Source of the DNA: Pantoea dispersa
GTDB taxonomy: Bacteria; Pseudomonadota; Gammaproteobacteria; Enterobacterales; Enterobacteriaceae
Assembly (NCBI RefSeq): GCF_014155765.1
Contig: NZ_SCKT01000012.1
Span: 40,092 to 104,091 of the forward strand
Length of the DNA: 64,000 nucleotides
Direction: 5' to 3'
The notes under the pieces were generated by a model. That model searched no databases. It was not told where the DNA came from and saw nothing but the letters and a program-made list of their open reading frames with translations. Numbering within the stretch: position 1 is the first letter of the stretch; every line of letters begins with the position of its first letter. The position numbers and the translations under genes were made by a program. This document shows positions 9,553 to 19,600 of the stretch, one piece after another.

Positions 9553-10809
9553 TTACTCTAAACCGAGGCTGTCACGTAAGATCTGCAGGCGTTCGCTGTC
9601 GCCGTCGCGCGCGGCCTGCTGCAGTGATTTGGTTGGTGCATGAATTAAACGGTTGGTGAGCTTGTGTGCCAGCTCCTGCAAGACTTTTTCGGCATCAGCA
9701 CCCTGACGCAACGCCGCCAGCGCGCGATCCTGCAGCTCGGCGCGCACGTCGTCAGCCTGCGCGCGGTATTCGCGGATGGTTTCACCGGCGCTTTGCGCGC
9801 GCAGCCAGGCCATGAATTCACCGCTCTCCTGCACCACAATGCTTTCCGCCTGCACCGCCGCCGCTTTGCGCTGCGCCATGTTCTGCTCGATGATCGCCTG
9901 CAGATCATCCACGCTGTACAGGTAGGCGTTAGCGAGCTTGCCCACTTCCGGCTCGACATCGCGCGGCACGGCGATATCCACCAGCAGCATAGGCTGATTG
10001 CGGCGCGCCTTCAGCGCCCGTTCCACCATGCCTTTGCCAATAATCGGCAGCGGACTGGCGGTGGAGGAGATAATGATATCGGCATCGGCCAGGCGGGTTT
10101 CGATATCGGCAAGGCCAATCACTTCGGCGCCCACTTCGTCCGCCAGCAGCTGTGCGCGTTCGCGCGTGCGGTTGGCGATCATCAGTTTGCGCACGCTGTG
10201 TTCGCGCAGGTGACGCGCCACCAGTTCGATGGTTTCACCGGCACCGACCAGCAGCACGTTAACGCTGCTGAGTGATTCGAAAATCTGACGGGCTAAGGAG
10301 CAGGCAGCAAAGGCGACCGACACCGCGCTGGCGCCGATTTCGGTTTCGGTGCGCACGCGCTTGGCCACCGAGAAGGTTTTCTGGAACATGCGTTCCAGCT
10401 CGCTACTCAGCGCATGGTCGCGCGAGGAGTCAGCATGGGCTTTTTTGACCTGACCGAGAATCTGTGGCTCGCCCAGCACCAGCGAGTCGAGCCCGCTGGC
10501 CACGCGCATCAGGTGGCTGACCGCCGCGTTGTCCTGATGCCAGTACAGGCTGTTGCGCACGTCCTCTTCACGTAAGTCGTGATACTCGCACAACCAGCGC
10601 ACCAGCCGCTCCTGCAGATCGGTCTGCTGCTCTACGCTGAGGTAGAGTTCCGTCCGGTTACAGGTAGAAAGCACCACCCCGCTCTGCACCATCGGCTGAG
10701 ACAGCAAGCTGTTCAGCGCCTGGTCCAGCGTGTCTGGCGTGAACGAAACACGTTCGCGCAGCGCAACAGGTGCGGTTTTGTGGTTGATTCCGAGAGCAAG
10801 CAGCGTCAT
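9553..10809 (-). CDS. hemA: HemA, glutamyl-tRNA reductase
   Basis: A 418-aa enzyme, the E. coli length, that reduces glutamyl-tRNA(Glu) to glutamate-1-semialdehyde, the first committed step of tetrapyrrole synthesis. The start is ATG 10809 ([20 protein letters not shown]); a longer frame to 10860 lacks family support. The catalytic Cys is in [14 protein letters not shown], the NADPH-binding Rossmann motif is [19 protein letters not shown], and the C-terminal dimerisation helix ends [14 protein letters not shown]. First gene of the prfA-prmC-sirB-kdsA run and divergent from lolB. Confidence 0.97.
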   Translation of the reverse strand: MTLLALGINHKTAPVALRERVSFTPDTLDQALNSLLSQPMVQSGVVLSTCNRTELYLSVEQQTDLQERLVRWLCEYHDLREEDVRNSLYWHQDNAAVSHLMRVASGLDSLVLGEPQILGQVKKAHADSSRDHALSSELERMFQKTFSVAKRVRTETEIGASAVSVAFAACSLARQIFESLSSVNVLLVGAGETIELVARHLREHSVRKLMIANRTRERAQLLADEVGAEVIGLADIETRLADADIIISSTASPLPIIGKGMVERALKARRNQPMLLVDIAVPRDVEPEVGKLANAYLYSVDDLQAIIEQNMAQRKAAAVQAESIVVQESGEFMAWLRAQSAGETIREYRAQADDVRAELQDRALAALRQGADAEKVLQELAHKLTNRLIHAPTKSLQQAARDGDSERLQILRDSLGLE

Positions 10810-11022
10810 GGTGATTCGGGTTGGGAAGTCCCAATAATTGTCAGGTTTTGTGCTGCGCATTCTACAAGATGCAACAGATCAAGAAAAGCCATACAAAGCC
10901 TATGACTGTAATAAGATTAAACTGATCGTGCGCAATTATCCTGACATCGCCATTGACGGCACAGAGACGGATGGTTAGCGTTACCTGTTACGACGTAAAA
11001 ACGTGTCTGAGGAGACGACCAC

Positions 11023-11652
11023 GTGATGCATTTGCCCCCGCGCCAGCTGTTGCGCCTTTTGCCCCTTGCCAGCGTGTTGCTGGCTGCCTGTAGCATCAAT
11101 AAACCGCAGCAAGGTCCCGGTCCCAGCACGACATCGCCGCAGTGGCAGCAACATCAGCAGGCGGTAGCGAAAATCACCCAGTACCAGACGCGCGGCGCGT
11201 TTGCCTATCTGTCGGATAAACAAAAGGTTTATGCCCGATTTAACTGGCAGCAAACTGCTGCAGACCGCTACCGTCTGCTGCTGACTAACCCGCTCGGCAG
11301 CACCGAACTGCAGCTCGACGCGCAGGGTTCGGTGGTGCAGATTGTCGATAACAAAGGCAAACGCTACGTCAGCAACGACGCGGAGAAGATGATTTCCCAG
11401 CTCACCGGCATGGATATTCCGCTGGCGAACCTGCGTCAGTGGATGATGGGGCTGCCAGGCGACGCCAGCGACTACCAGCTGAACAACAATTATCAGCTGC
11501 AAAGCCTGACCTACAGCCGCAACGGCCAGCAGTGGAAGGTGAATATCAGCGATTACGACAGCAAGGTGAACCCGCCGCTGCCGGCCAACCTCGAACTGAC
11601 CGAAGGCGGTCAGCGCATCAAACTGCGCATGGATAGCTGGACCACACAATGA
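11023..11652 (+). CDS. lolB: LolB, outer membrane lipoprotein receptor
   Basis: A 209-aa lipoprotein that takes lipoproteins from LolA and inserts them into the outer membrane. The N terminus is a lipoprotein signal peptide ending LLAAC, with the lipidated Cys at about residue 23. Family segments are [33 protein letters not shown] and [13 protein letters not shown] 11023 has GAGGAG 8 nt before it; ATG 11026 is the alternative. It overlaps ispE by 4 bp and is divergent from hemA, as in E. coli. Confidence 0.95.
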   Translation: MMHLPPRQLLRLLPLASVLLAACSINKPQQGPGPSTTSPQWQQHQQAVAKITQYQTRGAFAYLSDKQKVYARFNWQQTAADRYRLLLTNPLGSTELQLDAQGSVVQIVDNKGKRYVSNDAEKMISQLTGMDIPLANLRQWMMGLPGDASDYQLNNNYQLQSLTYSRNGQQWKVNISDYDSKVNPPLPANLELTEGGQRIKLRMDSWTTQ

Positions 11653-12506
11653 TCACCACCTGGCCCGCGCCGGCAAAGCTCAACCTGTTTCTCTACATTA
11701 CCGGCCGTCGTGCAGACGGCTACCACAATTTGCAGACGCTGTTTCAGTTTCTCGATGTTGGCGACACCCTGGAGATTACCCCGGATAACAGCGGCAGTAT
11801 CACCCTGCTGACGCCGCTCGACGGCGTGGCTGATGAAGACAACCTGATCGTGCGGGCGGCGCTGGCGCTGCGCGCCGCAGCGGCGGACAAAGGCACGCTG
11901 CCGCCGCAGGCCGGTGCCCGGATCGCGCTGGAGAAGCGCCTGCCGATGGGCGGTGGTCTGGGCGGTGGCTCGTCTGATGCCGCGACGGTGCTGGTGGCGC
12001 TGAACCATCTGTGGCGCACCCAGCTCAGCGTGGATGAGCTGGCTACGCTTGGCGTGCGTCTCGGTGCTGATGTGCCGGTATTCGTGCGCGGCCATGCGGC
12101 GTTTGCCGAAGGGGTCGGCGAGCAATTGCAGCCCGCGTTTCCGGCGGAAAAATGGTATCTGGTGGCGCATCCTGGCGTCAGCATCGCTACCCCGGATCTG
12201 TTTCGCGATCCTGAACTGACGCGCGATTCACCAATACGCACATTAGATGAACTGTTGCAGCGTCCTTTTCACAATGATTGTGAAGCGGTAGCAAGAAAAC
12301 GTTTTCGTGAGGTTGATGCGCTGCTTTCCTGGCTGCTAGAATACGCGCCGTCGCGCCTGACAGGGACCGGCGCTTGTGTGTTTGCTGAATTTGACACCGA
12401 GTCCGCTGCTCGTCAGGTGCTGGAGCTTGCCCCGAAATGGATGTGCGGATTTGTGGCGCGTGGGCTTAATCTCTCGCCGTTACAGCGCACCCTTTCCGGG
12501 CTCTAA
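11649..12506 (+). CDS. ispE: IspE, 4-diphosphocytidyl-2-C-methyl-D-erythritol kinase
   Basis: A 285-aa GHMP kinase of the MEP isoprenoid pathway. It begins [29 protein letters not shown] (substrate site) and has the ATP-binding glycine-rich motif [22 protein letters not shown]. The third GHMP motif is in [15 protein letters not shown]. Its ATG overlaps the lolB TGA, so it is translationally coupled to lolB; prs follows after 137 bp. Confidence 0.96.
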   Translation: MITTWPAPAKLNLFLYITGRRADGYHNLQTLFQFLDVGDTLEITPDNSGSITLLTPLDGVADEDNLIVRAALALRAAAADKGTLPPQAGARIALEKRLPMGGGLGGGSSDAATVLVALNHLWRTQLSVDELATLGVRLGADVPVFVRGHAAFAEGVGEQLQPAFPAEKWYLVAHPGVSIATPDLFRDPELTRDSPIRTLDELLQRPFHNDCEAVARKRFREVDALLSWLLEYAPSRLTGTGACVFAEFDTESAARQVLELAPKWMCGFVARGLNLSPLQRTLSGL

Positions 12507-12604
12507 GCGTAAACGTGACAGTGTCACCTTGTTCCAGACACTGCACGTGACGCATTAACACACCCGTATGAACAGGCTCAAATGTATTCGCCGGTTATTT
12601 TTGA

Positions 12605-13591
<987 letters not shown>

Positions 13592-13600
13592 TTGTTCGCG

Positions 13601-13628
13601 AAAAACCGGGCGCCCTGCCCGGTTTTTT
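13601..13628 (+). terminator. prs terminator
   Basis: An 8-bp GC-rich stem (AACCGGGC/GCCCGGTT) with a 5-nt loop is followed by a run of T, ending about 35 bp after the prs stop. Confidence 0.88.
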
Positions 13629-13816
13629 ATTGCCTGTGCGCGGAGTAACATCCCGATAAAGCCGCTTCCGCCGCCACTATTTGCGCGATAAATGGCCTCA
13701 AAATCCGCCAATCTCCCCGCCTTCCACTCTTTTTATCAGACAAGCGCATCCGGGCTTTAGCGGTCCAGTGATTAGTGATATTTTTCACCACACTTTTGCT
13801 GAGAACTCCGACCACC

Positions 13817-14986
13817 ATGCCACTCGACATTTATACGTTGTTTATTTGCGAGCTCTACGTGCTGGGGTTTCTGAGCATTATTTTGATTTTTGCCTGGGTC
13901 GGGGCGCAGTACGACCGGGTGCTGGGTTTTACCACCCTGACGCTAATACTGACGCTTGCCGCCGTGCTGCTCAGCAGCCTGCGCAGCGCCGGTTTGCACT
14001 TTTTGCCGGTGGCGGTCGGGAATGTCATTATGCTGCTGGCCTACGGCACCCTGCTCAACGCCTTTCGTACTTTTTGCCGCCTACCGCTCGGTTTTTGCTG
14101 GATCACTGGCGCGCTGCTGTGGGCGCTGCTTTGTGCTTTTCCGCAGTTCTATCACGGCCAGCCGAAACGCGTGCTGGTCATGTGCCTGCTGTGCATCATC
14201 TTTACCGCCGCGCTGATTCGTCTGCTGTGGCAGGCGCGCGCCACGCTGACCGTCACTTTCTGGCCCGCGCAGATACTGCTGTGGATCCACTTACTGTTCC
14301 ATCTGGCACGCATTTTCCTTGACGATGCGGTAGCCACCCCCGTGCCGGGTGCCATTGGCGGTTCCGGCTTTTCGGTGTATGTGATTCTGGAGTCGATCCT
14401 CTTCGTCATCGGCCTGACATTCACTATCCTGGCGATGGTTAATGAGCGGACGCAGATCGCCCATAAGCTGGCGTCGCTACACGATCCGCTCACCGGCGTC
14501 TGGAACCGGCGCGCGCTGTTTGAAGCCGCAGAAAAACTGCTGCTGCGCCACGCACGTTTGCCGCAGCCCTATATTTACAGTGCAGTGCTGTTCGACCTCG
14601 ATCATTTCAAAAGCATCAACGATCGTTATGGCCATCAGCAGGGGGATCGGGTGCTGGTCGATTTTTGTCAGGTGGTAAAAGCGTTAATGCCGGTTGAGGG
14701 TCAGTTTGCCCGGCTGGGCGGTGAGGAGTTTGCCGCGTTGCTTCCTGGCGACAGTGAGCAGGCGCAGCGCATATGTGAGCGTATCCGGCTGGCGACACAG
14801 CTGTCGCTACCCAACGACATCGGCTATACGGTGAGCATTGGCTTTGCCACTGCCAGCCAGCGGCATCAGGCGTTTCCCGCCCTGCTGGCGCTGGCTGATG
14901 AAGCCTTGTATCGCGCTAAAGCCGCCGGACGTAACCGCGTCGAAGGTTATCAGACGCCGCAGGCGGCAATGGCGGAAGCCGGTTAG
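13817..14986 (+). CDS. Membrane-bound diguanylate cyclase (GGDEF domain)
   Basis: A 389-aa protein with about six or seven N-terminal membrane spans (residues 1-215) followed by a GGDEF domain (about 230-385). The active-site signature is RLGGEEF, the GTP/Mg2+ segment is FDLDHFKSINDRYGH, and EALYRAKAAGRNRV closes the domain, so cyclic di-GMP synthesis is expected. The inhibitory I-site RxxD that normally precedes GGEEF is absent: Pro and Gly take the Arg and Asp positions, so product feedback through this site is unlikely. The signal sensed by the membrane part is unknown. The start ATG 13817 (MPLDIYTLF) has a poor ribosome site. It takes the place of dauA between prs and ychH. Confidence 0.88.
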   Translation: MPLDIYTLFICELYVLGFLSIILIFAWVGAQYDRVLGFTTLTLILTLAAVLLSSLRSAGLHFLPVAVGNVIMLLAYGTLLNAFRTFCRLPLGFCWITGALLWALLCAFPQFYHGQPKRVLVMCLLCIIFTAALIRLLWQARATLTVTFWPAQILLWIHLLFHLARIFLDDAVATPVPGAIGGSGFSVYVILESILFVIGLTFTILAMVNERTQIAHKLASLHDPLTGVWNRRALFEAAEKLLLRHARLPQPYIYSAVLFDLDHFKSINDRYGHQQGDRVLVDFCQVVKALMPVEGQFARLGGEEFAALLPGDSEQAQRICERIRLATQLSLPNDIGYTVSIGFATASQRHQAFPALLALADEALYRAKAAGRNRVEGYQTPQAAMAEAG

Positions 14987-15261
14987 TGCGTTGAGTGGTG
15001 ATCGCGACGGCAGCGTTTGTCACCGTAGTGACGCAGCCAGTAATAGCGGTCTTCCACCCTCTCCCGTCCGCTGACGCGTGCGCCGACCAGCCACAGTAGG
15101 GCACCCACAAAAATACTGAACATCGCTCCATGCGCGAGGAACTGTGGCAGGTTGACCGACGGTAGCTGGTTAATGATGGAATAACCCACTCCGAGCACCA
15201 TGGTTAACAAGCCGAGACACATCAAACCATTACCGACGGTGCGGCAGTGTTGACGTTTCAT
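14983..15261 (-). CDS. ychH: YchH, stress-induced small membrane protein
   Basis: A 92-aa protein homologous to E. coli YchH. It has two membrane spans (LMCLGLLTMVLGVGYSIINQL and HGAMFSIFVGALLWLVGARV) and a basic cytoplasmic tail with DRYYWLRHYGDKRCRRDHH. The ATG has GGAGG about 6 nt upstream. It is divergent from pth, as in E. coli, and its stop overlaps the stop of the convergent diguanylate cyclase gene by 3 bp. YchH has been linked to stress responses; its mechanism is unknown. Confidence 0.9.
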   Translation of the reverse strand: MKRQHCRTVGNGLMCLGLLTMVLGVGYSIINQLPSVNLPQFLAHGAMFSIFVGALLWLVGARVSGRERVEDRYYWLRHYGDKRCRRDHHSTH

Positions 15262-15522
15262 GATTTACCTCCATCCTTTTCAGCAACGCAGAAAACAGCA
15301 CGTTTGGTTAACTGGCCATAAGTTTAGGCAATGACTGGCGGTTAAGATGCGTACAGGATCACACATCCTTCACAATGTCTGACAAAACTTTACCGCCAGC
15401 GCCTTGATTTCGATAGAAATTGATTAGTCACCTCAGGTCATTAATCTGCCATTACGCCCTTTGTCATCCCCGCCGGCAGGCAGTAAACTATCGCCCTTTC
15501 GCAGCGAGACAGGATAAACATC

Positions 15523-16110
15523 GTGAGCAGCATTAAACTGATTGTGGGGCTGGCCAATCCCGGCGCTGAATACGCGGCAACGCGCCATAACGCTGGCGCC
15601 TGGTATGTGGATTTACTTTGCTCGCGCCATAATCAGTCCCTCAAAGAGGAGCCGAAGTTTTTCGGCTACACCGCGCGCCTGTCGCTGGCCGGCGAGGATG
15701 TGCGCCTGTTGGTGCCCACTACCTTTATGAACCTGAGCGGCAAAGCGGTGGCGGCGATGGCAACGTTCTATCGCATTACGCCGGAAGAGATTCTGGTGGC
15801 ACACGATGAAATGGACCTGCCGCCAGGCGTGGCGAAATTCAAACAGGGCGGCGGCCATGGCGGTCATAACGGCCTGAAAGACATCATCAGCAAGCTCGGT
15901 AATAACAACAATTTTCATCGCCTGCGCGTCGGTATCGGCCATCCGGGCGATCGTAACAAGGTCACCGGATTTGTGCTCGGCAAGGCACCGGCCAGCGAAC
16001 AGAAGCTGATTGACGAGGCGGTCGACGAAGCGGTGCGCTGTACCGAGCTGTGGCTAAAAGAAGACAAGATTAAGGCGATGAACCGCCTGCACGCCTTCAA
16101 AGCCAGCTAA
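15523..16110 (+). CDS. pth: Pth, peptidyl-tRNA hydrolase
   Basis: A 195-aa enzyme that recycles peptidyl-tRNA dropped from stalled ribosomes. Family motifs are [24 protein letters not shown] (with the catalytic His), [22 protein letters not shown] and [13 protein letters not shown], then [10 protein letters not shown]. The start is GTG 15523. It is followed by ychF, the conserved pth-ychF pair. Confidence 0.96.
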   Translation: MSSIKLIVGLANPGAEYAATRHNAGAWYVDLLCSRHNQSLKEEPKFFGYTARLSLAGEDVRLLVPTTFMNLSGKAVAAMATFYRITPEEILVAHDEMDLPPGVAKFKQGGGHGGHNGLKDIISKLGNNNNFHRLRVGIGHPGDRNKVTGFVLGKAPASEQKLIDEAVDEAVRCTELWLKEDKIKAMNRLHAFKAS

Positions 16111-16112
16111 GC

Positions 16113-16149
16113 CAATTCCCGCGCCGCCGCAGGGAATTCTGTGTATAAT
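16113..16149 (+). promoter_or_regulatory. pth 3' hairpin and ychF promoter -10
   Basis: The inverted repeat AATTCCC...GGGAATT (16113-16138) follows the pth stop. A perfect TATAAT at 16144-16149 follows directly and is a good -10 for ychF about 70 bp downstream. No clear -35 was seen. Confidence 0.5.
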
Positions 16150-16217
16150 GCGCGAAAATTTTTGAATCAGTCGGCGCTGTCTGCCAGCGCTGCACACTCA
16201 GTGAGAAAGGTAAGATC

Positions 16218-17309
16218 ATGGGATTTAAATGCGGTATTGTGGGCCTGCCGAACGTCGGTAAATCCACCCTGTTCAACGCGCTGACCAAAGCGGGTATCGA
16301 AGCAGCCAACTTTCCGTTCTGCACCATCGAGCCCAACACCGGCGTGGTGCCGATGCCTGACCTGCGCCTCGATCAGCTGAGCGAGATTGTTAAGCCACAG
16401 CGCGTGGTGCCAACCACCATGGAGTTCGTGGACATCGCCGGTCTGGTAAAAGGCGCGTCGAAAGGTGAAGGCCTGGGCAACCAGTTCCTGACCAACATCC
16501 GTGAAACAGAAGCTATTGGCCACGTGGTACGCTGCTTTGAAAACGACAACATCATCCACGTCTCCGGTAAAGTAAACCCGGCGGAAGATATTGATGTCAT
16601 CAACACCGAGCTGGCGCTGTCGGATCTCGACACCTGCGAACGTGCCATTCAGCGCTGTCAGAAGAAAGCCAAAGGCGGCGACAAAGATGCTAAGGCGGAA
16701 CTGGGCGCGCTGGAGAAGTGCCTGCCGCATCTGGAAAACGCCGGTATGCTGCGCTCGCTGGCGCTGGACGCCGATGAGAAAGCAGCGATCCGCTATCTCA
16801 GCTTCCTGACACTGAAGCCGACCATGTACATCGCCAACGTCAATGAAGACGGTTTCGAGAACAACCCGTATCTCGACCAGGTGCGCGCGATTGCTGAAGC
16901 CGAAGGCTCAGTGGTGGTGCCGGTCTGTGCGGCAGTGGAATCGGACATCGCCGAACTGGAAGATGAAGAGCGCGACGAATTCATGGCTGAACTGGGCCTG
17001 GAAGAGCCGGGCCTCAACCGCGTGATCCGCGCTGGTTACGCCCTGCTCAACCTGCAGACTTACTTCACCGCAGGCGTGAAAGAAGTGCGTGCCTGGACCA
17101 TCCCGGTTGGCGCCACCGCACCGCAGGCAGCCGGTAAAATCCACACCGACTTCGAAAAAGGCTTTATCCGCGCTCAGACCATCGCATTCGAAGATTTCAT
17201 CACATACAAAGGTGAACAGGGCGCGAAAGAAGCCGGCAAAATGCGTTCAGAAGGTAAAGAGTACATCGTGAAAGATGGCGATGTGATGAACTTCCTGTTT
17301 AACGTCTGA
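16218..17309 (+). CDS. ychF: YchF, redox-regulated ribosome-binding ATPase
   Basis: A 363-aa Obg-family protein. G1 is [14 protein letters not shown] and G3 is DIAGLV. The G4 region is changed, as usual in YchF, which explains its preference for ATP over GTP. A coiled coil and the C-terminal TGS domain ([33 protein letters not shown]) follow. It binds ribosomes and dampens the oxidative stress response in E. coli. The start has GAGAAAGGTAAG before ATG. Confidence 0.96.
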   Translation: MGFKCGIVGLPNVGKSTLFNALTKAGIEAANFPFCTIEPNTGVVPMPDLRLDQLSEIVKPQRVVPTTMEFVDIAGLVKGASKGEGLGNQFLTNIRETEAIGHVVRCFENDNIIHVSGKVNPAEDIDVINTELALSDLDTCERAIQRCQKKAKGGDKDAKAELGALEKCLPHLENAGMLRSLALDADEKAAIRYLSFLTLKPTMYIANVNEDGFENNPYLDQVRAIAEAEGSVVVPVCAAVESDIAELEDEERDEFMAELGLEEPGLNRVIRAGYALLNLQTYFTAGVKEVRAWTIPVGATAPQAAGKIHTDFEKGFIRAQTIAFEDFITYKGEQGAKEAGKMRSEGKEYIVKDGDVMNFLFNV

Positions 17310-17362
17310 TTGGCTTCCAGGGTGTCATGAGGTTCCACTTATCTCATGAACCCGCAAAAAAT

Positions 17363-17391
17363 AAAATCCACGCCATTGCGTGGATTTTTTA
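17363..17391 (+). terminator. ychF terminator
   Basis: A 10-bp stem AAAATCCACG/CGTGGATTTT with a 6-nt loop is followed by T-rich sequence, about 55 bp after the ychF stop. Confidence 0.85.
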
Positions 17392-17707
17392 TTACATGCT
17401 TTTTACGGGCGGGGATAAATTGCCAGCGCCAGTCACATCCCACTCTTTACGGCGGCTGGTCAAAATCTCGGCTGCGGCGCTACTTATAGCTCCCCTTACC
17501 GAACCACAGTACCTGTTTAATCGAAACGGGCAACCAGGCTGATGCTATTGAAGTACAGCCTGGCTCACTGAAACCAACGGTACTCCCTGGATATACAGCA
17601 ATTTAACTTATCCTGATGAACGAAAGGTTTCGAGGCAGGATTGGCTGATAAACCTGATGGACCTAAATATACTTACGCTTTGTTTGTCATTATTACAGAG
17701 CGCACTC
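17392..17707. other. Spacer before the fic gene
   Basis: A 316-bp stretch between the ychF terminator and the fic start with no supportable ORF. It probably contains the fic promoter, but no clear -35/-10 pair was found. An in-frame ATG at 17657 upstream of the chosen fic start has no ribosome site. Confidence 0.4.
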
Positions 17708-18322
17708 ATGAGCCGATACCATGTTGCTGGCAGTGAAGGTAAGTTTGAAAAAGACTCAGGCGAGCAGGTCATGGCCAATAAGCTTAGGCTCACCGATTCC
17801 ACTGAGATGAATGAGGCAGAACTTGTTCTGTTAGAACAACTCTACCAGTCAGTTTTTGAGGAAAACTTTCCCGAAGGAAAACTCAACGTCGCGCTACTAA
17901 AAAGCTGGCATCGCCGCTGGCTGGGTAACACCTACGAATGGGCTGGACAAGAGAGAACGGTCAATATTAGCAAGGGTGATTTTATGTTTGCGCCCTCAGC
18001 ACAATTGCCAAAACTACTGAACGAATACAACAAGTATCTTGCGCATTACACGCCCTGTAACGACATGGACGAAGAAGAACTCATCATCGCTATCGCCGTT
18101 ACGCATGTCGAGCTGATACTTATACATCCCTTTAGAGAAGGAAACGGACGTTTGTTGCGGCTGTTAGCTGATGTCATGGCGGTTCAGGGAGGATACAAAC
18201 CGCTGGATTATCAAAGCTGGGAGCAGAATAAAACCCAGTATTTTTCGGCTATTCATGCTGGTATGTCAATGGACTACGCACCAATGAAATACTGGGCCAG
18301 TCGGGCATTGAGAAGGCACTAA
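17708..18322 (+). CDS. Fic-domain protein (predicted AMP/NMP-transferase)
   Basis: A 204-aa protein with a complete Fic core at residues 140-151, HPFREGNGRLLR, matching HxFx(D/E)GNGRxxR: the catalytic His, the acidic Mg2+ ligand and the phosphate-binding residues are all present. The flap that positions targets precedes it (SKGDFMFAPSAQLP, about 88-101). Such enzymes usually transfer AMP onto a hydroxyl side chain of a target, and many are toxins held by an inhibitory helix [S/T]xxxE[G/N]. That motif is not clearly present in this protein, so it should be either uninhibited or inhibited in trans. ATG 17708 is preferred to an upstream ATG at 17657. Its last codons overlap a convergent 56-aa ORF. 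Confidence 0.85.
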   Translation: MSRYHVAGSEGKFEKDSGEQVMANKLRLTDSTEMNEAELVLLEQLYQSVFEENFPEGKLNVALLKSWHRRWLGNTYEWAGQERTVNISKGDFMFAPSAQLPKLLNEYNKYLAHYTPCNDMDEEELIIAIAVTHVELILIHPFREGNGRLLRLLADVMAVQGGYKPLDYQSWEQNKTQYFSAIHAGMSMDYAPMKYWASRALRRH

Positions 18323-18489
18323 GCCAGGCGAAGATGCGCGAATTTTTTACGCGCGGCTTCAAGTGAGGCCTCGACGCTAGCTGAGGACTGGCCGGTTTCA
18401 ACAGCCGTTGACGTTGCTACTGAACGAATGATATCGGAGCGAGAAGGTTTAGCATAACCTGAGTGCGCTTTTTTTCTGTTGTTGGTCAT
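18319..18489 (-). CDS. 56-aa protein convergent with fic, candidate antitoxin
   Basis: A short minus-strand ORF that starts MTNNRKKAHSGYAKPSRSDI and ends KKFAHLRLA. Its ATG at 18489 has a good GAGAGGG ribosome site 5 nt upstream. Its TAG overlaps the fic TAA, so the genes are tail to tail with shared bases. The N terminus is basic and the middle is a predicted helix holding S-T-A-V-E-T-G, one residue away from the Fic-inhibitory motif [S/T]xxxE[G/N]. The antitoxin role is an inference from position and this near-match; an unrelated small protein is possible. Confidence 0.55.
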   Translation of the reverse strand: MTNNRKKAHSGYAKPSRSDIIRSVATSTAVETGQSSASVEASLEAARKKFAHLRLA

Positions 18490-18647
18490 TAAGCCCTCTC
18501 TACATCAGTGCAGTTGCGTAAGACACCATAGCCTCAAGAGTATATCAAAGCTTTGAACCAACATCACGTTCCCTTCTGGCTCGGCAAGCTGATGTCCCAT
18601 CAGGCTTCAAACAATCTCATGAGCCCGGTAAATAAACCCCACGCAAG

Positions 18648-18668
18648 GCGATGAATCGCGCCGCTACG
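18648..18668. repeat. Dispersed palindromic element, copy 1
   Basis: The 21-nt sequence GCGATGAATCGCGCCGCTAC plus G recurs at 48398-48418 with a single mismatch. Its core GCGATGAATCGC is self-complementary. It lies between the fic partner and uxuR (18490-18749), where nothing else was recognised. Confidence 0.55.
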
Positions 18669-18749
18669 GCTATTGTGCGAATTGCGGTTTCATTGACTGA
18701 ATGGCAGCAACGCGGCCGCGCGAATGATTACTGAAGCAGCTACGCCAGG

Positions 18750-19526
18750 CTAATTATCCGATCCGTTAGTGGCATACAGCGGCCATGACTCAAACAGGTA
18801 GCCGTCGAAATCAATGTCGTCCACATCAGAAAACTCCAGCAGCAGCTGCTTGACGTTTTCCAGGTGTTGCCACATCGCCTGTTTCGCGGCGCGCGCGTCT
18901 TTCTTAATTAAGGCGGCGAGGATCTTTTTATGATCGTCGAGCCACTTTTTGCGGTAGTTGGTATTGATCAGATGCCGATGCAGCTGGCTCCACATCACGT
19001 TGTCTTCCCGCCACTGCCAGGATTGTTTGAACAGCTCCACCAGCATGCTGTTGTGCGTGGCTTCGGCAATCGCCAGGTGGAAATTGCGGTCGCCGTTTTC
19101 GCTGTCATTCACTGCGCCTGACGCCAGCTCGCGTTCTTCCAGCGCCAGCGCCTGGCGCATTTTGATAATGTCTTCACGCGTCGCCTGTAACGCAGCGAAT
19201 TCGGCGATATTACTCTCCAGCAGCTGGCGGGCCTGCAGCATCTCAAACGGACCGGCCGCATTGCAGGCGGTTTGCGCAGCGGCACGCGGTGCCGGCGTGT
19301 CATTGATCACATAAATGCCTGCGCCACGCCGCACTTCAATTAACCCTTCCAGCTCTAGCATAATCAGCGCCTCACGCACCAGCGTGCGCGTGACGTTTAG
19401 CAGCATCGCCAGTTCACGCTCCGGCGGCAACCGCTCGCCAATTGCGTACTGTTTCTGCGTGATCATGTTGCGAAGCATCTCGCCCACTTCCTGATAGGGT
19501 CGCTGTGCTGAAGCTTGTGGTTTCAT
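18750..19526 (-). CDS. uxuR: UxuR, GntR/FadR-family repressor of glucuronate genes
   Basis: A 258-aa regulator closest to E. coli UxuR. The N-terminal winged helix-turn-helix (SAQRPYQEVGEMLRNMI...GERLPPERELAMLLNVTRTLVREALIMLELEGLIEVRRGAGIYV) is followed by an all-helical FadR-type ligand domain (FEMLQARQLLESNIAEFAALQATREDI...LAIAEATHNSMLVELFKQSW). ATG 19526 aligns with the family start; ATG 19553 is an alternative. In E. coli, UxuR with fructuronate as effector represses the uxu genes. Two TTGGTNNACCAA-like palindromes lie in the uxuA/transporter spacer. The gene is 74 bp downstream of uxaC on the same strand, so it may be co-transcribed and autoregulated. Confidence 0.9.
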   Translation of the reverse strand: MKPQASAQRPYQEVGEMLRNMITQKQYAIGERLPPERELAMLLNVTRTLVREALIMLELEGLIEVRRGAGIYVINDTPAPRAAAQTACNAAGPFEMLQARQLLESNIAEFAALQATREDIIKMRQALALEERELASGAVNDSENGDRNFHLAIAEATHNSMLVELFKQSWQWREDNVMWSQLHRHLINTNYRKKWLDDHKKILAALIKKDARAAKQAMWQHLENVKQLLLEFSDVDDIDFDGYLFESWPLYATNGSDN

Positions 19527-19600
19527 AACGCTCTTTTCTGCTGGTTCAGACATTAGGCCGCCAAATTTTCTACCCTGCACTATAACACAGGGCGTGATTT

